Part shown: positions 1-5,214 of the stretch, piece after piece
Numbering within the stretch: the first letter of the stretch is position 1
How the letters are laid out: each line of letters begins with the position of its first letter
NCBI GenBank assembly: GCA_964606415.1
Contig: CAZSGN010000210.1
Span: 1-5,214 of the forward strand
Length of the DNA: 5,214 nucleotides
DNA from: CAZSGN01 sp964606415
GTDB taxonomy: Bacteria; Bacteroidota; Bacteroidia; Bacteroidales; JBBRXJ01
Direction: 5' to 3'
Notes under the pieces: generated by a model
What the model saw: only the letters and a program-made list of their open reading frames with translations
Told to the model about the DNA's origin: nothing
The model's database searches: none
Position numbers and translations under genes: made by a program

Positions 1-841
1 TACAATTTTCAAGAATATAACGAATCAGATATTTTAAAAACGACTCAGCCAAATTCATATTATCTTCATTATCATAAAAAGCCATTTCGGGCTCAATCAT
101 CCAGAATTCGGCCAAATGCCGTGGAGTATTTGAATTTTCGGCTCGAAACGTGGGTCCAAAGGTATAAATCTGCCCTAAGGCAAGAGCGCCTAATTCTCCT
201 TCTAACTGTCCCGAAACAGTCAAATTAGTCTCTTTCCCAAAAAAATCGGCAGAGACATCAATTTTTCCAGACTCATTTTTAGGCACATTATTCATATCCA
301 GGGTTGTTACCCGAAACATCGCCCCTGCTCCTTCGGCATCAGAACCTGTTATAATAGGCGTATGCAAATAGAAAAAATTTTCTTTATTGAAAAACTCATG
401 AATGGCAAAGGAAAGCGCATGCCGGATACGGAATACAGCACCAAAAGTATTTGTTCTGGGCCTGAGATGGGCAATCTCCCTTAAAAATTCCATCGAATGT
501 CCTTTTTTCTGCAAGGGATAAGTCTCAGGATCCGCTGTGCCATATACATGTAATGCTTCGGCCTGTACTTCCATAGTTTGTCCTTTACCCATTGACTGAA
601 CAAGGACTCCGTCCACACTCATCGAGGCACCTGTGGTTATTTTTTTCAGTTCTTCCGGATCAAATTTCTCAACATCAATCACTATTTGCATATTATGAAT
701 GATCGAACCATCATTGAGCGCAACAAAAATAACCTTGTTATTTCCTCTTTTTGTCCGAACCCAACCTTTCACATTTACTTTAGAGTTAAATGATGTGTTT
801 TTTATTAAATCCCGAATCCTTATCCTTTTCAATTCACTCAT
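1..841 (-). CDS. asnS: Asparaginyl-tRNA synthetase, N-terminal 280 codons (cut by window edge)
   Basis: Cytoplasmic class IIb aminoacyl-tRNA synthetase that charges tRNA-Asn with asparagine using ATP. I translated the minus strand from the ATG at 841-839; the frame stays open to the left edge, giving 280 complete codons of an expected 460-470. Residues 1-100 are the OB-fold anticodon-binding domain (MSELKRIRIRDLI, then VNVKGWVRTKRGNNKVIFV and LNDGS). The catalytic domain begins near residue 115 (HSMEFLREIAHLRPRTNTFG). Class II motif 1 lies around FFYLHTPIITGSDAEGAGAMF (157-176). The segment FFGKETNLTVSGQLEGE (200-216) is typical of AsnRS rather than AspRS. Motif 2 is YTFGPTFRAENSNTPRHLAE (226-245). 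Motif 3 lies beyond the window. The start matches the usual N-terminus of the family, and no strong Shine-Dalgarno precedes it. The gene is transcribed divergently from gltX. A directly encoded AsnRS means Asn-tRNA need not be made through the GatCAB route. Confidence 0.96.
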   Translation of the reverse strand, partial: MSELKRIRIRDLIKNTSFNSKVNVKGWVRTKRGNNKVIFVALNDGSIIHNMQIVIDVEKFDPEELKKITTGASMSVDGVLVQSMGKGQTMEVQAEALHVYGTADPETYPLQKKGHSMEFLREIAHLRPRTNTFGAVFRIRHALSFAIHEFFNKENFFYLHTPIITGSDAEGAGAMFRVTTLDMNNVPKNESGKIDVSADFFGKETNLTVSGQLEGELGALALGQIYTFGPTFRAENSNTPRHLAEFWMIEPEMAFYDNEDNMNLAESFLKYLIRYILENC

Positions 842-879
842 AACCTATTGTTTACAATTTAATGCTGATTGATTTTATG

Positions 880-887
880 CAAAATTA
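880..887 (-). promoter_or_regulatory. Candidate asnS -7 promoter box (TAATTTTG)
   Basis: On the minus strand this reads TAATTTTG, an exact match to the Bacteroidota housekeeping -7 consensus TAnnTTTG. It lies 38 bases upstream of the asnS ATG, so transcription would begin at roughly 873-876 with a leader of about 30-35 nt. I see no TTG/TTTG -33 element at the expected spacing, so the call rests on the -7 box and its position. In A+T-rich DNA such an octamer can arise by chance. Confidence 0.4.
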
Positions 888-899
888 ACATTTTCTTTT

Positions 900-929
900 G
901 TGTTTGTTATTCATTAATCGGTGTTTGTT
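900..929. repeat. 9-bp direct repeat GTGTTTGTT, 21-bp period
   Basis: GTGTTTGTT occurs exactly at 900-908 and again at 921-929, a centre-to-centre distance of 21 bp or two helical turns. A weaker relative (CTATTTGTG) follows at 932-940. The pair sits just upstream of the candidate asnS -7 box, about 13 and 34 bp away, where a regulator contacting one face of the helix could act. No binding protein can be named from sequence, and the low-complexity T/G composition makes coincidence possible. Confidence 0.4.
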
Positions 930-1106
930 TGCTATTTGTGTCATATGAGGCATATTTCCCATCAGCTAAAGCCCAAATCTTATATGATCCAAACATTTAG
1001 GAGTCAATAGCAAGTAGCAAAAATGCCTGAACGCCGGAGAGTCTTTATATGCAAGTTTTAAGGGAATGGAAGCTTAGATTCGCGTACGATAAGCAAGTTA
1101 AATAAA

Positions 1107-1137
1107 CCATACAAAGTATGGGATATTCTATAATATC
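1107..1137. repeat. Two back-to-back inverted repeats upstream of gltX
   Basis: The first is CCATAC-AAA-GTATGG (1107-1121), a perfect 6-bp stem with a 3-nt loop. Immediately after it comes GATATT-CTAT-AATATC (1122-1137), a perfect 6-bp stem with a 4-nt loop. There is no spacer between them. Neither is followed by a T-run, so they do not look like an intrinsic terminator on either strand. They lie about 100 bp upstream of the gltX start and could be operator dyads, or paired hairpins in a long leader if transcription starts upstream. Confidence 0.5.
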
Positions 1138-1211
1138 TAATCTGTTCAAAGTAACATTAAGTAATAGTAAAAAATAAACAAATCTACAAGGGATTTTTAA
1201 ATGGATGGCTT

Positions 1212-1219
1212 TATATTTG
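1212..1219 (+). promoter_or_regulatory. Candidate gltX operon -7 promoter box (TATATTTG)
   Basis: TATATTTG is an exact match to the Bacteroidota -7 consensus TAnnTTTG. It lies 14 bases upstream of the ATG at 1234 and inside the 11-codon N-terminal extension that an ATG at 1201 would add. If used, transcription would start near 1224-1227 with a very short leader, and the 1201 start could not be translated from that transcript. No -33 TTG is visible at the usual spacing, so this is a candidate only. Confidence 0.35.
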
Positions 1220-1233
1220 TAGAAAAATTAATT

Positions 1234-2760
1234 ATGAATAACAATACACGTGTACGTTTTGCACCAAGCCCAACAGGGCCTCTTCATATTGGCGGGCTGA
1301 GGACTGCTCTTTACAACTACCTGTTTGCAAAAAAAAATAATGGAACCTTTATTCTCCGGATCGAAGATACGGATCAGGCAAGGTACATCCATGGAGCAGA
1401 AGAATATATACTTGAAGCATTAAACTGGACAGGTTTAGTTCCTGACGAAGGACCAGCCACAGGAGGCAAACATGGCCCATACAAACAATCTGAACGCAAA
1501 GATATCTATCAGGAATATGCCCAAAAACTAATTGAAAAAGGACATGCTTATTATGCTTTTGATCAGCCGGAAGCATTAGACCGCCTGAGAAAAGATGCCG
1601 AAAAAGGAAAAAAAACCTTTTCTTACGATGCCAGCGTAAGAGAAGAAATGGACAATTCCCTTAATCTTGATGAAGCGACAACCCAACAGCGTATTAAAAA
1701 TGGTGAACCTTTTGTCATCCGGTTTAAAATGCCTGCTAACCAGGAAGTGTCATTCAATGATATGATTCGCGGCAATGTATGTTTCAATACCAATACCCTG
1801 GATGATAAAATAATAGTAAAATCTGACAGTATGCCTACTTATCACCTGGCCAATATTGTTGATGACCATTTAATGGACATCTCTCATGTGATTAGAGGTG
1901 AAGAATGGCTTCCTTCCACACCACTGCATTTATTATTGTACGATGCGCTCAAATTAACTCCGCCGGAATTCGCCCACCTGCCATTAATACTTAAACCCAG
2001 CGGGGAAGGTAAATTAAGTAAACGAGATGGCGACAAACTTGGATTTCCTGTATTCCCTTTAAACTGGAAAGATCAGGAAACAGGAGAAATAGCAGCAGGT
2101 TACCGGGAATCCGGATATTTCCCGGAATCTGTCATTAATATCCTTGCCTTATTAGGATGGAATCCAGGTACTGAAAAAGAATTATTCACGCTCGAGGAAC
2201 TCACTCAAGTTTTTTCACTTGAAAAAGTTAGCAAAGGCGGCGCCAGATTCGACCCTGATAAAGCAAAATGGTTTAACCACCAACACCTCCAGCAAAAGAG
2301 TGACCGTTTTCTGGCTGAAGAATTTAATAATATTTTACAAGACAGAAACATACAGGTCGACAACGGTATACTCGAAAGAATTATCAGGACAATCAAAGAA
2401 AGAGTTTCTTTTGTAGAAGAACTATGGGACCAAAGTTATTTTTTCTTTGAAGCGCCGCAGGAGTATGACTCAAAGATCATCAAAAAAAGATGGAAACCAG
2501 AAACACCGGACTACTTAAATAAAATTACCGGGTTACTACAAGAAATCGAGCCGTTTACAAGCGAGCATATTGAAGAAAAAGTGAAAAATTTTATCACTGA
2601 GCATGAGCTTAACATGGGCCAGGTTATGAATTGCCTGCGTTTAACCATTGTCGGAAAAGGAATGGGGCCACATCTTTTTGATATTCTCGAAATCATCGGG
2701 CGGGAAGAAAGCATAAGACGAATCAAACAAGGAATCAATGCAATACAACAACAATTATGA
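1234..2760 (+). CDS. gltX: Glutamyl-tRNA synthetase (GluRS), 508 aa
   Basis: Class I synthetase that attaches glutamate to tRNA-Glu using ATP, in the cytoplasm. The Rossmann catalytic core begins at once with RVRFAPSPTGPLHIGG (6-21; HIGG is the HIGH-type ATP motif), then RIEDTD (42-47). SMPTYHLANIVDDHLMDISH and IRGEEWLPSTPLH (about 199-232) are typical GluRS. KLSKR (260-264) is the KMSKS motif. The C-terminal half, from about residue 315, is the helical anticodon-binding region (FSLEKVSKGGARFDPDKAKW). I chose the ATG at 1234 because the family begins a few residues before RVRFAPSPTG. The ATG at 1201 comes directly after an in-frame TAA and adds an unconserved MDGFIFVEKLI, giving 519 aa. Odd points are that the zinc-site region reads GHAYYAFDQPEAL without cysteines, and that a family-type insertion (GFPVFPLNWKDQETGE onward) follows KLSKR. 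It is the first gene of a three-gene operon; its TGA overlaps the next ATG. Confidence 0.97.
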   Translation: MNNNTRVRFAPSPTGPLHIGGLRTALYNYLFAKKNNGTFILRIEDTDQARYIHGAEEYILEALNWTGLVPDEGPATGGKHGPYKQSERKDIYQEYAQKLIEKGHAYYAFDQPEALDRLRKDAEKGKKTFSYDASVREEMDNSLNLDEATTQQRIKNGEPFVIRFKMPANQEVSFNDMIRGNVCFNTNTLDDKIIVKSDSMPTYHLANIVDDHLMDISHVIRGEEWLPSTPLHLLLYDALKLTPPEFAHLPLILKPSGEGKLSKRDGDKLGFPVFPLNWKDQETGEIAAGYRESGYFPESVINILALLGWNPGTEKELFTLEELTQVFSLEKVSKGGARFDPDKAKWFNHQHLQQKSDRFLAEEFNNILQDRNIQVDNGILERIIRTIKERVSFVEELWDQSYFFFEAPQEYDSKIIKKRWKPETPDYLNKITGLLQEIEPFTSEHIEEKVKNFITEHELNMGQVMNCLRLTIVGKGMGPHLFDILEIIGREESIRRIKQGINAIQQQL

Positions 2761-3425
2761 AAACACCATTCATTGACATACATACACATCAGGAAGAAGC
2801 CGCCGAAGGCAGCATCATTATCCGGAGTTTATTCCCTGACCAATTGGACGACTTAAAGTCATCCGGAAATCTCCTGCTCACAAGCGGCATTCATCCCTGG
2901 TATATCGTTGAACCCTTCATAAAACTCCAGCTCAAAGAAATCGATGATGCAGCAACCAGTAAACGTATCGTGGCGATCGGTGAAACTGGTATAGACCATA
3001 TGAGCGATGTGGATCTCGACTTACAAAAAGACGTTTTTCAACACCATATTGACCTCTCTGAAAAACACAAACTCCCCTTAATCATTCATTGCATAAAAGC
3101 CTTTCCGGAAATTCTGGAATTTCACAAAAAGATCAATCCCGAAATGCCATGGATTATGCATGGATTCAATGGCAACAAACAATTAATAAAATCTTTTGTT
3201 CAAAGAGGCATCTACCTCTCTGCAGGCGCTTTATTGACAGAAAATAAAAGCAAAATACGCCAGTTTCTAAAAAGCATCCCGGCAGAACGACTTTTTCTGG
3301 AAACAGACAACAAAGATATAAGCATTGATACCATCTACCAAACCGCGTCAGAAATAAGAAAATCAGATATTTCCCAGTTAAAAGAGGTCATTCATCAAAA
3401 TTTTCAGTTGGTATTCAAACCATGA
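2757..3425 (+). CDS. TatD-family metal-dependent hydrolase, short form, 222 aa
   Basis: Member of the TatD amidohydrolase-like TIM-barrel family, soluble, probably with two divalent metals. Family members include 3'-5' exonucleases/DNases and D-aminoacyl-tRNA deacylase-like enzymes, so the substrate here cannot be fixed. Visible metal ligands in the expected order are DIHTH (His9, His11), IGETGID (Glu76), IIHC (His111), MHGFNG (His135) and LETDN (Asp184). GIHPWY (44-49) is a further family signature. At 222 residues it is about 40 shorter than E. coli TatD (260). The HCIKAF in place of the usual HxRxA is a variant I associate with Bacteroidota homologues, so this looks like a subfamily form and not a truncation. 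There is no signal peptide and no membrane segment. The start ATG overlaps the gltX stop as ATGA, and the stop overlaps the tcdA start the same way, so translational coupling is likely. Despite the family name, no tatABC genes are nearby. Confidence 0.9.
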   Translation: MKTPFIDIHTHQEEAAEGSIIIRSLFPDQLDDLKSSGNLLLTSGIHPWYIVEPFIKLQLKEIDDAATSKRIVAIGETGIDHMSDVDLDLQKDVFQHHIDLSEKHKLPLIIHCIKAFPEILEFHKKINPEMPWIMHGFNGNKQLIKSFVQRGIYLSAGALLTENKSKIRQFLKSIPAERLFLETDNKDISIDTIYQTASEIRKSDISQLKEVIHQNFQLVFKP

Positions 3426-4162
3426 AAAGTAATTGGCAGGATCGCACTAAACTGATCTTTGAGCATGAAGATAAAGCCCTGAAAGCACTCGCAAATGCTC
3501 ATGTGCTCATCTGCGGGCTTGGAGGTGTTGGCGGATATGCAGCAGAACAACTTTGCCGGGCAGGCATAGGTCAATTATCTCTTGTCGATGCAGATCAAGT
3601 GCAACCATCAAACCGAAACAGGCAAATTATTGCGCTAAAAAGTACCGAAGGCCTTTCCAAAACGCAACTCTTTAAGCAACGATTCAAAGATATTAACCCT
3701 GACATTCATTTAAACATTTACAATGAATTTCTCAAAGATGAGCGCATGCTTAATGTACTTGATGCTGAAGCATACGACTATGTGGTTGATGCCATTGACA
3801 CCTTATCACCAAAAATTTACCTCATTTATCACAGTTTACAAAGAGGCTATAAGTTGGTCAGTTCTATGGGCGCGGGAGGACGATTAGACCCTCAAAAAAT
3901 AGAAATCAAAGATATCTCTAAATCTTACAATTGCAGGCTGGCATTTTATTTACGGAAACACTTGCGCAAACTGGGCATTGCAAAAGGTTTCCCCGTGGTT
4001 TTCTCAAGTGAAGAAGTAAAGCCGGGCAGTATTAAACAAGTAGAAGGAGAAACCAATAAACTCACGACCACTGGGACCATCTCATACATGCCAGCACTTT
4101 TCGGTTGCTATTGTGCTTCTGTGGTCATTCAGTCCTTAACCGGCATTAAGAATCAATGGTAA
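3422..4162 (+). CDS. tcdA: tRNA threonylcarbamoyladenosine dehydratase (TcdA, YgdL/CsdL type), 246 aa
   Basis: ThiF/MoeB/E1-like enzyme that uses ATP to convert t6A at position 37 of ANN-decoding tRNAs into cyclic t6A. The N-terminal helix (WQDRTKLIFEHEDKALKAL) leads into the Rossmann nucleotide loop CGLGGVGG (31-38). The ribose-binding acidic pair is VDAD (55-58). The arginine/asparagine motif NRNRQ (64-68), Lys80 in GLSKTQ, and VDAIDTLSPK (122-131) complete the adenylation site. SSMGAGGRLDPQKIEIKDIS (147-166), then LRKHLRKLGI and VVFSSEE, are characteristic of TcdA and distinguish it from MoeB, ThiF and HesA, which carry CxxC zinc motifs missing here. The C-terminal helix ISYMPALFGCYCASVVIQSL also fits. 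It is about 20 residues shorter than E. coli TcdA (268), mainly at the C-terminus. No sulfur-relay genes (csdA/csdE) are adjacent. It starts inside the TatD-like stop codon (ATGA), and its 3' end overlaps the convergent gene by 10 bp. Confidence 0.92.
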   Translation: MKSNWQDRTKLIFEHEDKALKALANAHVLICGLGGVGGYAAEQLCRAGIGQLSLVDADQVQPSNRNRQIIALKSTEGLSKTQLFKQRFKDINPDIHLNIYNEFLKDERMLNVLDAEAYDYVVDAIDTLSPKIYLIYHSLQRGYKLVSSMGAGGRLDPQKIEIKDISKSYNCRLAFYLRKHLRKLGIAKGFPVVFSSEEVKPGSIKQVEGETNKLTTTGTISYMPALFGCYCASVVIQSLTGIKNQW

Positions 4163-5169
4163 ACCTTTTTCAGTATCGCAAGCGCATCATCACTATTCAT
4201 CTCTTCAGTTAAATCAAAGATATTGGTTGTTTCTCCCTGGTATTGAATATTTTCATTTTTGAGGATATCATAAACCTGGCCTTCATTAAAAGTAGATAGC
4301 AGTTGCTCTCCAAATTGAAAATCTTCGGGTTTTTTGGTATCTCCAATATGGAAATTGGAATTATAACGCATCAACTCAACCAGTCCCTCTACAGGGCCTG
4401 CTGATAAATGCACACCATTCCATGATGACGAGATAGCAGGCAATCCCAGACCTTCCTGCTGCTCAAGAAAAAAGCGGCGCAAACTGCCCTCCTGAGCCTT
4501 TTCAGGGTTGGTTGCCCCGATGAATTCATTCCTGGCCTTCTCCCAATCTAAATCACCAACAATGGTAAGAGCAACAATTGATCGGCCATCTTCTGTAAAA
4601 TGAGCCAACTGCCGGGGATGAAATCCATTAATAAGAAAAACCTGTCTCCCATTAAAATCAAGCTTCATCACATAAGTTCCTCCTGCAAGTTTTTCGAAAG
4701 GGATATTTTGCCAAAAATAATCAAGTGTCAAAGGCGTAAAATCAGAAAACTCTTCGAGAAATTCAAAACTTCCATAAACCTCTGCGTCATCAAAATTGAT
4801 ATCAAACAAATGATTAAAAGATTTCTTTGCTGTTTCGGAAATATTCTTCCTGATATCATTAGACAAACGGTTAATCACGCCATAATGCTGTGCAATAATA
4901 TCATAGTTACGAAGATATTCGGCGGATAAAAGATTTGCAGAAGCCACATCAAGATCATAATTATTAATAGACTGCAATATTTGATCAATCACCTGATCAA
5001 GTTTAATATCCGGATTAGGCATGGTAAGTTCAGGCTTAATAAACATCAGAAATTCATTCTTCCCCCGAATATTTTCATCATTCACATAAAACCGGTTATA
5101 AAGAACTTCTCCCGTTTGTGCTTGCTTAATCTGGTCAATTATGTCCTTGCTTAATTGAATCTGTTCCAT
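4153..5169 (-). CDS. Enlarged nucleoside diphosphate kinase-like protein, 338 aa
   Basis: No confident product name; the protein reads as a divergent NDPK fold. NDPKs transfer the gamma-phosphate between nucleoside triphosphates and diphosphates through a phosphohistidine. By eye, FLMFIKPELT (40-49) matches the NDPK first strand with active-site Lys45, and IIAQHYGVI (91-99) resembles the region holding the nucleotide-stacking aromatic. ARNEFIGATNPEKAQEGSLR (212-231) closely follows the GxTNPxxAxxGTIR segment, supplying Arg213, Thr220 and Arg231. WNGVHLSAGPVEGLVELM (250-267) follows N-x-x-H-G-S-D-S...E, with Asn251, catalytic His254, Ser256 and Glu265 in register. The signature Gly and Asp after the His are Leu255 and Ala257. 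Canonical NDPKs have about 140-150 residues; here about 100 extra lie between residues 100 and 205 and about 70 at the C-terminus. No signal peptide or membrane segment is seen. It is a single gene, convergent to tcdA, with its own likely promoter. It may be an active kinase or a repurposed binding protein. Confidence 0.72.
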   Translation of the reverse strand: MEQIQLSKDIIDQIKQAQTGEVLYNRFYVNDENIRGKNEFLMFIKPELTMPNPDIKLDQVIDQILQSINNYDLDVASANLLSAEYLRNYDIIAQHYGVINRLSNDIRKNISETAKKSFNHLFDINFDDAEVYGSFEFLEEFSDFTPLTLDYFWQNIPFEKLAGGTYVMKLDFNGRQVFLINGFHPRQLAHFTEDGRSIVALTIVGDLDWEKARNEFIGATNPEKAQEGSLRRFFLEQQEGLGLPAISSSWNGVHLSAGPVEGLVELMRYNSNFHIGDTKKPEDFQFGEQLLSTFNEGQVYDILKNENIQYQGETTNIFDLTEEMNSDDALAILKKVYH

Positions 5170-5172
5170 ATC

Positions 5173-5202
5173 AAAGATTGTTTTTATTCAAAAATAATCT
5201 TT
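5173..5202. repeat. 13-bp inverted repeat covering the -7 box of the NDPK-like gene
   Basis: On the plus strand the arms are AAAGATT-G-TTTTT (5173-5185) and AAAAA-T-AATCTTT (5190-5202) around the 4-nt centre ATTC. Twelve of thirteen positions pair exactly, and the thirteenth is a G/T opposition. The dyad lies over the candidate -7 box and the predicted start site, so only part of it would be in the minus-strand transcript. That favours a DNA-level operator over an RNA hairpin. An A+T-rich cruciform, or a weak terminator for a plus-strand transcript arriving from tcdA (though that is about 1 kb away), is also possible. Confidence 0.55.
5189..5196 (-). promoter_or_regulatory. Candidate -7 promoter box (TATTTTTG) for the NDPK-like gene
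   Basis: The minus strand reads TATTTTTG, an exact TAnnTTTG match, 19 bases upstream of the ATG at 5169. Transcription would start near 5181-5184, giving a leader of about 12-15 nt. The -33 element would fall at or beyond the window edge, so it cannot be checked. The region is very A+T-rich, which raises the chance of a fortuitous match. There is no Shine-Dalgarno before the start, as is common in Bacteroidota. Confidence 0.45.
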
Positions 5203-5214
5203 ATTTTATAAAAA

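Larger units (their letters stand above)
842..1233. other. Divergent asnS/gltX intergenic region
   Basis: About 390 bases without a convincing gene. The half nearer asnS holds a candidate promoter and a 9-bp direct repeat. The half nearer gltX holds two adjacent inverted repeats (1107-1137) and a candidate -7 box (1212-1219). The middle (about 950-1100) is less A+T-rich (GCCTGAACGCCGGAGAG at 1024-1040) but has no tRNA-like T-loop sequence, no terminator hairpin with a T-run, and only trivial ORFs. I saw no T-box or known riboswitch pattern. It could be plain spacer, a decayed gene, or a long regulatory leader if gltX is transcribed from further upstream. Confidence 0.7.

Noticed and set aside
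1023..1061. Short ORF (MPERRRVFICKF) in the intergenic region, as a possible leader peptide for gltX control
   Set aside because: It has a single Glu codon, no Glu-codon run, no following terminator/antiterminator pair and no ribosome-binding site; ORFs this small are expected by chance.
950..1100. Possible tRNA or small RNA gene in the less A+T-rich part of the intergenic region
   Set aside because: No TTCRANNC-type T-loop, no cloverleaf pairing, and no terminator hairpin with T-run could be found by eye.
1129..1134. TATAAT, a perfect E. coli-type -10 box
   Set aside because: Bacteroidota housekeeping promoters use TAnnTTTG instead, there is no -35 match at the right spacing, and the hexamer is part of the inverted repeat at 1122-1137.
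2511..2789. 92-codon minus-strand ORF spanning the gltX / TatD-like junction
   Set aside because: It is antisense to two well-supported coding regions and its Cys/Ser-rich translation is typical of a shadow frame.
4600..4929. 109-codon plus-strand ORF opposite the NDPK-like gene
   Set aside because: It lies entirely antisense to a gene with clear family motifs; its translation is low in recognisable motifs and has no start-site signals, so it is a frame shadow.

Overview
This is chromosomal housekeeping DNA, most likely from a member of the Bacteroidota. The case rests on three things. The glutamyl-tRNA synthetase has the Bacteroidota form, with no cysteines at the zinc site and an extra GFPVF...GYRESGYFPES stretch after KLSKR. 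The short TatD-type hydrolase has the HCIKAF / HGFNG signature I associate with that phylum. A+T-rich TAnnTTTG boxes stand in front of genes that lack a clear Shine-Dalgarno sequence. No mobile element, CRISPR array, tRNA or rRNA gene is visible.

Layout. Positions 1-841 (minus) hold the N-terminal 280 codons of asparaginyl-tRNA synthetase, cut by the left edge. Positions 842-1233 are a divergent intergenic region of about 390 bases. It carries a candidate asnS promoter, a 9-bp direct repeat spaced two helical turns apart, two back-to-back inverted repeats, and a candidate gltX promoter. Positions 1234-4162 (plus) form a tight three-gene operon: gltX, a TatD-family metal-dependent hydrolase, and tcdA, which modifies tRNA t6A to cyclic t6A. 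Both junctions are ATGA stop/start overlaps. Positions 4153-5169 (minus) encode a convergent 338-aa protein whose 3' end overlaps tcdA by 10 bp. Its own promoter region, at the right edge, contains a near-perfect 13-bp dyad covering the -7 box.

Functionally the window centres on tRNA: two aminoacyl-tRNA synthetases and one tRNA modification enzyme, with a TatD-type hydrolase of unknown substrate in between. The most unusual gene is the convergent one. It reads as an enlarged nucleoside diphosphate kinase (NDPK) fold. The active-site Lys, Arg, Thr, Asn, His and Glu positions can all be placed, but the HGSD active-site signature has become HLSA, and extra sequence roughly doubles the protein. 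I see no evidence of a wholly new multi-gene system; this divergent NDPK-like protein and its dyad-covered promoter are the best leads.
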